A DNA stretch of 64,000 nucleotides. Origin: CAZLRH01 sp964562015. Lineage in GTDB: Bacteria; Verrucomicrobiota; Verrucomicrobiia; Opitutales; JABDGR01. The position numbers and the translations under genes are program-made. Each line of letters starts with the position of its first letter. Position 1 is the stretch's first letter. The notes under the pieces were generated by a model. That model made no database searches and had not been told where the DNA came from. It saw nothing but the letters and a program-made list of their open reading frames with translations. The stretch lies in the NCBI GenBank assembly GCA_964562015.1, contig CAZLRH010000011.1, forward strand, positions 55,491 through 119,490. The letters run 5' to 3'. Positions 51,848 to 59,897 of this stretch are shown one piece after another.

Positions 51848-53716
51848 ATGAAAGTCCCCGCCCCGTCGTTTTTGTTTCGCATGGTGTTCGTCATCGTGGC
51901 GGTGGGCATATGTTATAGCTTAGGGTTACGGCAGGGAACCGCAGAGAGCAATGCCCGCGGGTCTAGCGGACCCGGAAAAGGCACTTGGGCCCGAACGGCC
52001 GGCCCCGCTACAGGCCCGAAAAAGACCTCCAAAAAATTTCTACCGTTGGCGGAAGCACAGGAGAAGGTCAATGGCCTTGCCGCCAAGAACCTGGCGGGCG
52101 GGACGCAGGATGATGCAGGCTATCTGGATTTGCTGAACTCGATTAATCCAGCGGATATTCCAGGACTCGTCGCAGAGCTGGCAAAGCTTCCGGCCAATGA
52201 CCGGAATGCCTCCCTTATTTCCGAAATGCTGCGCCGCTTGACGGCCGTGGATCCGGGCCTGGCCCTGGCCATCGCGGTGAAATTCACCGACCCCTCGCTG
52301 CGGGGAGATGCAGAAATCAATGTTTTAGAGGCCATGGCCCTCAATGACCCGAGCCTCGCCCTGGATAACTTGAAAAGCCTTCCGCCGGGCAATGCAGCCC
52401 TGCGGGCCTACGACGTGGTGTTTGCAAGCTGGGCCGAAAATGACCCCGCCGCCGCAGCCTTGGCGGCCGCGAGCCTGGCGGCAGGAACTCCGCGCGATAA
52501 CGCGTTGCGCGGCGTGGCGGAGGCATGGGCCGCAGCCGATCCGGCGTCAGCCTTGAATTGGGCCCTGACGCTGCCCGTCGGGGATGCAGCCGTACTGCGG
52601 CACGTGATGCTAGGGGCGGCGGAGGTCGATCCCCAGCTTGCCGCCGCCAACCTGGATAAGTTGAATGATCCGGCGGCGCGTCATGATGTGATCGCCGAGA
52701 TTGCCGGTCGGCTGGCGTGGGACGACCCGGTAGGTGCCGTGGGCTGGCTCAATCAGGTCGTCGATGCTGCCACCGATGTCACCTACGACCATGCGGTAAA
52801 ACAGATTTTTTCGAAAATTACGGAATTCAATCCCGCCCTCGCCACCGCGTTGCTGCAAACGGCTTCCAACGCTGAAGATCACGATTATCTCGTGGCCCAA
52901 ATGGCTAAAAGCTGGGGCGGGCGCGACACTCCCGCCGCCCTGGAATGGGTGGCCAGCCTGCCGGATTCCGAGGGTGAGGCCCGGGATGAAACGCTGCGTT
53001 CTCTCGTCGCCGCTTGGGGCAAAAGCGACGCGGCGGCGGCCATCCAATACGTTAAAAATGCGGCCGATCCCATGCTCTTTCTGCCCGACATTCCCGCATT
53101 GGCGCAAACGCTGGTAAAATCCGACCCGCAAGGTGCGATGGCTTGGGTTACCAGCCTGCCGGACGGCGCCGCCAAGGACCAGGCCCTCAGCAATGTGCTG
53201 GCAGATTTCGCGCACACTGATTTTGCCGGAGCGTGGAATTATGCCTTGGCTTTGCCCGAGGGCGCAGGCCGTGACGGCGTGATGGTCACGCTGGTTTCCG
53301 CGAGGGTGAAAGATGATCCAGTGGCGGCGGTGGCCCTTCTCGAACAGTTTTCCACACAAGGCCCTCCGTTTCAAAACGCCTCCCGCGACCTGGCTTACGC
53401 CTGGGTTCGCCAAGATCCACAGTCAGTATCCGAGTGGATCAATACCTTGCCGGATGGAGCCCAGCGCAATGGCGCGATCGTGCAAATGGTCAATTACGAA
53501 GCAAGTCGCGATCCGGCCTCCTCATTGGCCTGGGTAAACTCCATGACCAACGCCCAGGGCCGCCTCAGCGAGACGCAACGGCTATTTTCCGCGTGGGCGA
53601 AAACCGACCCGGTGGCGGCGCTCGCGGCCCTCCCCTCCGCCAACATCCCCCCGGCCCAGCGGGAAGCCTTGCTCTTGAAGATTGGGCAAGCGCAGGCCTC
53701 GGCCAAATCGAAATGA
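51848..53716 (+). CDS. helical-repeat protein with DPxxALxW units (copy 2)
   Basis: A 622-residue paralogue of the preceding protein with an N-terminal hydrophobic segment (FRMVFVIVAVGICYSLGL). It shows the same pattern throughout: DPASALNWALTLP, DTPAALEWVASLPD, DPQGAMAWVTSLPDG, DFAGAWNYALALPEG, DPQSVSEWINTLPDG. The solenoid is about 15 units long. The two genes are separated by 77 bases and were probably made by duplication. Partner and role are unknown; structural adaptor is the inference. Confidence 0.7.
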   Translation: MKVPAPSFLFRMVFVIVAVGICYSLGLRQGTAESNARGSSGPGKGTWARTAGPATGPKKTSKKFLPLAEAQEKVNGLAAKNLAGGTQDDAGYLDLLNSINPADIPGLVAELAKLPANDRNASLISEMLRRLTAVDPGLALAIAVKFTDPSLRGDAEINVLEAMALNDPSLALDNLKSLPPGNAALRAYDVVFASWAENDPAAAALAAASLAAGTPRDNALRGVAEAWAAADPASALNWALTLPVGDAAVLRHVMLGAAEVDPQLAAANLDKLNDPAARHDVIAEIAGRLAWDDPVGAVGWLNQVVDAATDVTYDHAVKQIFSKITEFNPALATALLQTASNAEDHDYLVAQMAKSWGGRDTPAALEWVASLPDSEGEARDETLRSLVAAWGKSDAAAAIQYVKNAADPMLFLPDIPALAQTLVKSDPQGAMAWVTSLPDGAAKDQALSNVLADFAHTDFAGAWNYALALPEGAGRDGVMVTLVSARVKDDPVAAVALLEQFSTQGPPFQNASRDLAYAWVRQDPQSVSEWINTLPDGAQRNGAIVQMVNYEASRDPASSLAWVNSMTNAQGRLSETQRLFSAWAKTDPVAALAALPSANIPPAQREALLLKIGQAQASAKSK

Positions 53717-53777
53717 CTTTAATGAATCCATGGCCCGACTAAAATCCGGAAGAATTTCAACTCCTTCTCCGCCCCTC

Positions 53778-54899
53778 ATGAACACCCACCGAAATATTGC
53801 CCCCTCAATCTTCGCCGCGCTGATCTGTTTTGGCGCCGCTTCTTTTTCCTCCGCGCAGGGCGCCGAAACGGCGACGGCGGTCGGGAGCCCGACGGCCCCG
53901 GACGCAAGCGCACCCGCCCCGAAAACAGGGGCGGCCAATGCGGACGAAAAAGTTGTATCGGGTCTGAAAAAACCCGGCGAAGCCGCCCACGATATCCTGG
54001 CCCTCATCCAGTTCGAACGCGCGGATACGGCATTCATCAGTACTACCAATCATCCCGGCATTCTGGCCGACCTCTCCACTTTGGAAAGCGCGGCGAACGC
54101 AATGATCAAGGACGACGGCAAAGATGCTGAGGCCACTCAGAATTTGGCCAACGCGCTGGCGGCCGCCATCAATCTCAATATTTCACGCGTCAACAGCACC
54201 TTCAATCGGCCCAATGAGACGGCGGAAAACAAGGCCAAGTGCCGACAGATGCAGTTGGACTTGACGGCTATTCGCGTCTCCTTTCAGCCCGTGCCCCCGG
54301 CGGGCGCCGTAACCGTTTCCAAAGCCGATAGCAAAATGGTGCCTCCCAAAGATGCTGCCGCCGCGCCAAAGGCCGAAACGACGACCACGCGGCTGGAGGC
54401 GGCGCAAGCAGAGCTAAACAAGGCTCTGGCCTCGCTGGAAAAGTCCAATCCCAACAATCACGGCGGTTTTATTGAAAAGGCGCGCACGGATGCCGGGCAG
54501 GCGATTACGGATCTGTCGGCGGCCCAGGCCTACCTGAAAGAACACCCGGAACAGGATCCGCTGACGCCAGGCACGCCGCCGACCGATAAGCAGAAGTTTT
54601 CACCCGCCGCCGTTCCCAGTTTCGAAATCCTCCCCACCGGGGCGAAACGCAGTCCCAATATAGACAATGCCATTGACGACCTGAACGCGGCGCTGCTCAT
54701 TTTTATGGACACGCCGAAAGGCCAGCCCAGCGTCCTCGTTCTCCTGGGTGATTTGGATGGCAATCGTGACAAAATAATGGCCGATATCAATCAGGCCAAT
54801 GCGGACATCCTGGCGGCCTTGAATTTTGCGCATGCCCGGAACGGCGGGGCTGCACCAGCGGCCAGCGCGCCGGCCGCGACAGCGCCAGCGAAACCTTAG
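53778..54899 (+). CDS. secreted helical protein of unknown function
   Basis: A 373-residue protein with a signal peptide (FAALICFGAASFSSAQ). Low-complexity Ala/Pro stretches surround two segments with related helical patterns: LEAAQAELNKALASLEKSN and IDDLNAALLIFMDTPKGQ, each near Asn-rich turns (NNHGGFIEKARTDAGQAI, quoted as NHGGFIEKAR). This looks like an internal duplication of a helical hairpin of about 60-80 residues. The Met at 53778 is chosen for its signal peptide. It is downstream of the repeat proteins but may be transcribed separately. Confidence 0.6.
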   Translation: MNTHRNIAPSIFAALICFGAASFSSAQGAETATAVGSPTAPDASAPAPKTGAANADEKVVSGLKKPGEAAHDILALIQFERADTAFISTTNHPGILADLSTLESAANAMIKDDGKDAEATQNLANALAAAINLNISRVNSTFNRPNETAENKAKCRQMQLDLTAIRVSFQPVPPAGAVTVSKADSKMVPPKDAAAAPKAETTTTRLEAAQAELNKALASLEKSNPNNHGGFIEKARTDAGQAITDLSAAQAYLKEHPEQDPLTPGTPPTDKQKFSPAAVPSFEILPTGAKRSPNIDNAIDDLNAALLIFMDTPKGQPSVLVLLGDLDGNRDKIMADINQANADILAALNFAHARNGGAAPAASAPAATAPAKP

Positions 54900-54942
54900 C
54901 CCGGCATGAGAACGAATCCCCCTAAATGAACGGGCGAAAATC

Positions 54943-55230
54943 CTACGGCGCGGGCGCGGGTGCGGGATACGGCGTGTTTTTGCCGAAGGCGTTGAACTGC
55001 TTGTCTTGCGCCGGCGGGGCGCCGGGGGTCCAGGAGGGATTGATTTCCTTCATGGATTGCTCGTACTCGGCCTGATTGATCTGGCCGCTGTCGTAGAGGT
55101 GCTGGATTTCGTCCTTGTTGTGGTGCGTGTGCGTGAAGCTGTTGTCGCTGGCGCAGGCGCCCAGCAACAACGTTAGAGGGACAATTACAACCGGAGCGAG
55201 ACGGCGCCCGATGAGGGATAAACGAGGCAT
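54943..55230 (-). CDS. small lipoprotein
   Basis: A 95-residue lipoprotein with lipobox LLGAC. The mature part contains IQHLYDSGQINQAEYEQSMK, a short helix-turn-helix like segment also seen in the next gene's product (IKKFQSGKVNEYTYIKMR), and a Pro/Ala-rich tail. It follows the other small lipoprotein by 18 bases. Function unknown. Confidence 0.65.
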   Translation of the reverse strand: MPRLSLIGRRLAPVVIVPLTLLLGACASDNSFTHTHHNKDEIQHLYDSGQINQAEYEQSMKEINPSWTPGAPPAQDKQFNAFGKNTPYPAPAPAP

Positions 55231-55248
55231 GGGGGAAAGCGGCGCGGA

Positions 55249-55554
55249 CTAGTTCGTGGCCGGGGTGCTCGAGGCACGCGAGGGCGTTGTGAGGTTGCCG
55301 GAGGCGGTGCCGTTGGCCTTGGGCTTCGGATGCAAAATCTCGTCGGTGTCGGGGTCGTAACGGCCGTCGGCATTTTGCCGCATCTTGATGTAAGTGTACT
55401 CGTTGACCTTGCCTGACTGAAATTTCTTAATGGCGTCTTCCTTCGCAAAAGTGTTCTCTGGGAAGGGAACGCTGTCCACGCAACCGGCGCAGGCCAACAC
55501 GAGCAGGCCGAGGGAAAGGGTACGCCACGACCGACGCAAAAAGGGGTGAATCAT
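55249..55554 (-). CDS. small lipoprotein, relative of its neighbour
   Basis: A 101-residue lipoprotein with lipobox LACAGC, then VDSVPFPENTFAKEDAIKKF and a short charged domain resembling that of the neighbouring lipoprotein in layout. ATG 55554 gives a proper signal peptide; the frame is open 84 codons further upstream but overlaps menB. The two are probably co-transcribed downstream of menB. Confidence 0.65.
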   Translation of the reverse strand: MIHPFLRRSWRTLSLGLLVLACAGCVDSVPFPENTFAKEDAIKKFQSGKVNEYTYIKMRQNADGRYDPDTDEILHPKPKANGTASGNLTTPSRASSTPATN

Positions 55555-55595
55555 CAGGAACTTGTGCACGAGGCGCCGGCGAAAGGCAACATCGT

Positions 55596-56423
55596 TCACG
55601 GTAGCCAGGGGTACTGACGAAAATTCGGGGCGCGTTTTTCGAGAAAGGCGCGCTTTCCCTCCGCCCCTTCCTCGGTGAGGTAGTACAAGAGCGTGGCATT
55701 GCCGGCGAGTTCCTGCAATCCGGCCTGGCCGTCGACGTCGGCATTGAAAGCGGATTTCAGGCAGCGGATGGCGAGGGGGCTTTTGGCCATAATTTCGCGC
55801 GCCCAAATCACGCCCTCGGCTTCGAGTTCGGCCACAGGCACGACCTTGTTCACGAGACCCATTTCCAGGGCTTCCTGCGCGTTATATTGGCGGCAGAGGT
55901 ACCAGAGCTCGCGGGCTTTTTTCTGGCCGATGATGCGCGCGAGATAGCTGGAGCCGAAACCGCCGTCGAAGCTGCCGACCTTCGGGCCGGTCTGGCCGAA
56001 AATGGCGTTGTCGGCGGCGATGGTGAGATCGCAAATAACGTGCAGCACATGGCCGCCACCGATGGCGTAACCCGCGACGAGCGCGATGACGACTTTCGGC
56101 ATCGAGCGGATGAGTTTCTGCAAATCGAGCACGTTCAAGCGCGGAGTGCCGCGGCGATCGACATAACCGGCGCCGGCCCGGATGCTCTGGTCGCCCCCGG
56201 AGCAAAAGGCGTATTTGCCGTCCTTGTGCGGGCCCGCGCCGGTCAGCAACACGACTCCAACGGCGGGGTCTTCGCGCGCCTCCGTGAAGGCGTCAATCAT
56301 TTCGAACACGGTCTCCGGGCGGAAAGCGTTGCGCTTGTGCGGGCGGTTAATCGTCACCTTGGCGATGCCGTCGCACTTGTGGTAGAGGATGTCCTCGTAG
56401 TCGCGGACTTTTTGCCATTTCAT
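55596..56423 (-). CDS. menB: 1,4-dihydroxy-2-naphthoyl-CoA synthase
   Basis: A crotonase-fold enzyme of menaquinone synthesis, 275 residues. DGIAKVTINRPHKRNAFRPET, quoted as TINRPHKRNAFRPET, AFCSGGDQSIRA, GYAIGGGHVLHV (oxyanion hole), TGPKVGSFDGGFGSSYL and a C-terminal YYLTEEGAEGKRAFLEKRAP-like end, quoted as EEGAEGKRAFLEK, are diagnostic. With menF and menD upstream on the same strand it makes the naphthoquinone head group. menC, menE, menA are not in the window. Confidence 0.95.
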   Translation of the reverse strand: MKWQKVRDYEDILYHKCDGIAKVTINRPHKRNAFRPETVFEMIDAFTEAREDPAVGVVLLTGAGPHKDGKYAFCSGGDQSIRAGAGYVDRRGTPRLNVLDLQKLIRSMPKVVIALVAGYAIGGGHVLHVICDLTIAADNAIFGQTGPKVGSFDGGFGSSYLARIIGQKKARELWYLCRQYNAQEALEMGLVNKVVPVAELEAEGVIWAREIMAKSPLAIRCLKSAFNADVDGQAGLQELAGNATLLYYLTEEGAEGKRAFLEKRAPNFRQYPWLP

Positions 56424-56425
56424 GG

Positions 56426-56661
56426 AGAGGAAAAGAGTTTTGGACAGAATTAACAGAATTTGGATTCGTCGGCGCAGAAATACTAGGCGGTGTATTGCAA
56501 TCCTCAGGCAACCACGGATATCACGGATCGCACGGATAAAAATGGCTAGATCAACTGCGATCTATGGAAGGAGATCCGGGTTAGAGTGGCCTTCGTGGAT
56601 TGGTTTTAAAATAAAGTTTCATTTTTCAAATTCTGTCAATTCTGTCAAAAAGCTTCTCTTT
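56426..56661. repeat. nested word-array element between menD and menB
   Basis: GACAGAATTAACAGAATTTG (56443-56462) recurs inverted at 56627-56646 with one mismatch. Between them lies a CACGGAT-family array at 56510-56541 (AACCACGGATATCACGGAT then a third unit), plus a partial inverted piece at about 56590-56607. Two families are thus nested in one 236-base spacer. Confidence 0.75.
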
Positions 56662-56665
56662 ATTT

Positions 56666-58417
56666 CTACAGGGTCGCGGCGATTTGATGAAAGAGTTGGG
56701 AGCGGAAGGCCGCGTCGCGTTTGCGGTCAGTGCGCACTTCGATGAGACGGACGCCGCGGGTGGGCAACGGGAGGAGGGCTTGGGTGAAGTCCGGCCAGGT
56801 GGCGGGACGGCGGTAATCCAGGCCGTAAAGCGCCGCGAGTTTTTCGAAGTCGATATTTTGCGGGGTCGCGAAAAAGCGCTCGAAGGGCGGGTCGAACTTT
56901 GAGATGGGCAGATGCTCGAAGATGCCGCTGCCGTTGTTGTTGATGAGAACAATGGTGAGGCTCGCGCCGGCGGGCAATTCCCGGGCCGCGAGAAAACCGT
57001 TTTGATCGTGGAGCAGGGCGAGGTCGCCGGTGTAGAGCACGGTCGGGCGGCGCATGGCGTGCGCAATCCCGAGGGCGGTCGAAAGGGTGCCGTCGATGCC
57101 GTTGGCCCCGCGGTTGAAATAAATCCGCTGTCCCCCACCCGCCTCCCAGAAATATTCGCAGTCGCGCACGGGCATCGAGCTGGCGACGAAGACGGGTGTT
57201 CCCATGGACAAGGCGCGGGAAAGGGTCCAGGCGGTCTTGCCCTCGAAGAGCCAGTCCATCTTTAAAAAGGCATTGGCGCAGGACATTGAGGCCAGCTTTT
57301 CCAGCCGCGCCCAGTGCTTCGCGTATTTGGCGTTGGACGGCGGCGGATCGCGATTGAGCAACGCAAGCAAAGCGCCCTTTCCGCGCCAATGAATCGCTTG
57401 CCGGTGCAGAGGGTCGGCATTCTCAGGCCCATGATTTACCACCAATACCGGCACATCCAGTCCGTCGAGCCACGTCCGCAACTTTTTGCTGGTGGGTAAG
57501 GAACCTAATTGAATGACGACCTCTGGCTGGAGGCGCGCGTATTTTTTTTCGGCGCGGAGAATCAAGTCATAATGGGCAATCATCTGTCCGCCCAAGCCAA
57601 CACTACTGCGTAAGGGACTGAGCGAATCCGCCAGTATCGGCCAGCCGCACTGCCGAGCCCAATCATAGAGACGACGAAGATGAATTTCTCGATCGGCGAG
57701 TTGTCCAGGTCCAACCACAATCACACCCCTTCGTGCGCCAAAAATTTGTTCCGCCGAAGCAAAAAACTCAACATCATGACTAGCGCTCGCGCCACGGTGC
57801 GGTTCGAAGATGTCCAGTAATTTCTCCAGATGCTTGACCGTGGGCGCCTTAAAACCTGACTGTTTTACTGGTGCCAGTGGTTCGCGGAACGGAAAATTCA
57901 AATGGACCGGGCCTGGCCACTGGTTTTGCGAGCGGTCCCAGGCATGCACCATGGTCTGGCGCAAGTAGCGCAAGAGTTTTGGATTATTTTCCGGCAACGC
58001 CATTTCGTGCTGCCAGCGCGGGTAGTGGCCGTAAATTTTCACCTGATCAATCGCCTGGCCGGCGTGGCAGTCGCGCAGCTCCGGCGGGCGATCCGCCGTC
58101 AGCACCAGCAGGGGCACGGCGCTCAGACTGGCTTCAATGATGGCGGGAAAAAAATTGGCGACGGCGGTGCCGGACGTGCAAACCAGGGCCACCGGCTGCC
58201 CCGAGGCCTTGGCCAGGCCCAGCGCGTAGAAAGCCGCCGAGCGTTCATCGAGCACGGAGAGGGACTGAATTTCCTTCTGGCGCGCGAACGCCCAGGTCAG
58301 CGGAGCAGACCGTGAGCCCGGCGCAAGGACGGCATGCTTTAATCCCAGTCGTGCCAAAGTGCCGGCGACCACGGCGCCCCAGAGGCAATTGACATTCGGG
58401 ATGGCGGGCGCAGGCAT
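56666..58417 (-). CDS. menD: SEPHCHC synthase MenD
   Basis: A ThDP-dependent enzyme that joins 2-oxoglutarate to isochorismate, 583 residues from the ATG at 58417. LAPGSRSAPLTWAFA, DERSAAFYALGLAKASGQP, quoted as ERSAAFYALGLAKAS, GPVHLNFPFREPL, the ThDP-binding GANGIDGTLSTALG and GDLALLHDQNG are characteristic. Length is normal. A frame open upstream lies opposite the spacer to menF. It follows menF by 46 bases. Confidence 0.94.
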   Translation of the reverse strand: MPAPAIPNVNCLWGAVVAGTLARLGLKHAVLAPGSRSAPLTWAFARQKEIQSLSVLDERSAAFYALGLAKASGQPVALVCTSGTAVANFFPAIIEASLSAVPLLVLTADRPPELRDCHAGQAIDQVKIYGHYPRWQHEMALPENNPKLLRYLRQTMVHAWDRSQNQWPGPVHLNFPFREPLAPVKQSGFKAPTVKHLEKLLDIFEPHRGASASHDVEFFASAEQIFGARRGVIVVGPGQLADREIHLRRLYDWARQCGWPILADSLSPLRSSVGLGGQMIAHYDLILRAEKKYARLQPEVVIQLGSLPTSKKLRTWLDGLDVPVLVVNHGPENADPLHRQAIHWRGKGALLALLNRDPPPSNAKYAKHWARLEKLASMSCANAFLKMDWLFEGKTAWTLSRALSMGTPVFVASSMPVRDCEYFWEAGGGQRIYFNRGANGIDGTLSTALGIAHAMRRPTVLYTGDLALLHDQNGFLAARELPAGASLTIVLINNNGSGIFEHLPISKFDPPFERFFATPQNIDFEKLAALYGLDYRRPATWPDFTQALLPLPTRGVRLIEVRTDRKRDAAFRSQLFHQIAATL

Positions 58418-58463
58418 GAAACGAATTCTGCAAATTTTGTTTAAGCTGTCGAAAGGTCTTTTC

Positions 58464-59888
58464 TTACCGCAAGGTGTCGAGCAGCGCCTTGAGCTTGAGT
58501 TCAGTCTCAGCTTTTTCGCCGGCGGGGTCGGAGCCCTCGACGATGCCCGCGCCGGCATACAGCCGTGCGTGCGGGCCGTCCATCAGGGCAGAGCGAATGG
58601 CGACGACAAATTCGCCGTCGCCCGCGTGGTCGAACCAACCGACGGTCCCGGCATAAAGGCCGCGTTCAATGCGCTCCAGCCGGGCAATGTCCGCGCAGGC
58701 GGCGGCGCGCGGTTGGCCGCCGACGGCAGGCGTGGGATGCAAGGCGGCGAGCACCTCGAGCAGATGCAATGGCACGGGCAGGGTCGCTTGCACGGGCGAC
58801 CAGAGGTGCTGCACATTGGTCAAGGCCAGCAGTCGCGGGCGGGCTGACACTTCAGGTTGCAGGCCGAGGCCGGTGAGGCGGCGCAGGATGGATTCAACCA
58901 CCACGCGGTGTTCGCGCAGATCCTTGTCATGATTTAACAGCGCGCGACCGAGGCGGGCATCCTCGGGCGCAGTGCGGCCGCGGGGCGCGGAACCGGCGAG
59001 GGCTTCGGTTTCCAGCGCGCGGCCCTGCACGCGCAAAAGGCGTTCGGGCGAAGCCCCGATGAAGCTTTGTCCGCGCCCGTTGGCGAAGGAGAAACTATGG
59101 CAGGCGGGAAAACGTTCGCGCAGGCGGTTGAGCGTGTCCAGCGGGAGAAAGGGCGACGATTGCGCGAGGTCGTAAGCCCGCGCCAAAACAATTTTCCGAT
59201 AGGCGCCCGCGTGAATGCGCGTGAGAGCCTCCGCCACCGCCGCCTCGAACCAGACCGCCCCGCCGGCTTCCGCAACCGTGAAATGCGGCGCGAGGCCGGG
59301 CACTGCGTCAGTCGCGGGCGCGGCGTAGGGGAAGGAGGAAAACTTCGCGTGGGCGGCAAGCACACGGCCCGCGAGCAACTGGGGGTCGGCCTCAGGGGTC
59401 ACGCGGATATTGGCCACGGCCAGATAGCAGCCCTGATTCGACGCCACCTGCCAGCGCGGAAGAAAGACGGTCGCGGGCGCGAAGGCCGCGGTCTTTTCCA
59501 AGGAATCTCCGAAAGTGAAGCCGGCAAAAAAATGCGGGCCGGCGCGCGGAGTGTCGAGATCGCCGATGGCGATGACGCGGGAGAGGGCCTCGTCCGCCCA
59601 GGCGCGGGTTTGCTGGAAGCGTTCGGGTCCTTGAAAAGTCGCGGATTCGACGACATCGGCGCCGGCCAAAGCGGTGCCCGAGCCCGGGTGTTCGAGATAG
59701 AAATGCAACTCGCGCGGCTCGTAGATGGACTGCAAGACCGCGAGCGGATCGATGTGCCGGACTTCGAGCGAGATGCTGGCCAGGCGCGCGCGACCGTCGG
59801 CGCGGGCCTGGTCGCGGCAAAACGCGAGAAATCCGGCGAGGGCCGCCGGATTGTCGCGGGGAAAACGCTCTTCCGGCACGCGCTGCAT
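58464..59888 (-). CDS. menF: isochorismate synthase
   Basis: First committed step of menaquinone synthesis, chorismate to isochorismate, 474 residues. The chorismate-binding domain contains KIVLARAYDL, FSFANGRGQSFIGASPERLLR, quoted as GQSFIGASPERLLR, ETEALAGSAPRG, HPTPAVGGQPR and AGTVGWFDHAGDGEFVVAIR, quoted as GTVGWFDHAGDGEF. EntC-type siderophore function is possible in principle, but the menD and menB context argues for menaquinone. Its ATG lies 9 bases after metG. Confidence 0.94.
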   Translation of the reverse strand: MQRVPEERFPRDNPAALAGFLAFCRDQARADGRARLASISLEVRHIDPLAVLQSIYEPRELHFYLEHPGSGTALAGADVVESATFQGPERFQQTRAWADEALSRVIAIGDLDTPRAGPHFFAGFTFGDSLEKTAAFAPATVFLPRWQVASNQGCYLAVANIRVTPEADPQLLAGRVLAAHAKFSSFPYAAPATDAVPGLAPHFTVAEAGGAVWFEAAVAEALTRIHAGAYRKIVLARAYDLAQSSPFLPLDTLNRLRERFPACHSFSFANGRGQSFIGASPERLLRVQGRALETEALAGSAPRGRTAPEDARLGRALLNHDKDLREHRVVVESILRRLTGLGLQPEVSARPRLLALTNVQHLWSPVQATLPVPLHLLEVLAALHPTPAVGGQPRAAACADIARLERIERGLYAGTVGWFDHAGDGEFVVAIRSALMDGPHARLYAGAGIVEGSDPAGEKAETELKLKALLDTLR

Positions 59889-59897
59889 GGGAAAAAA

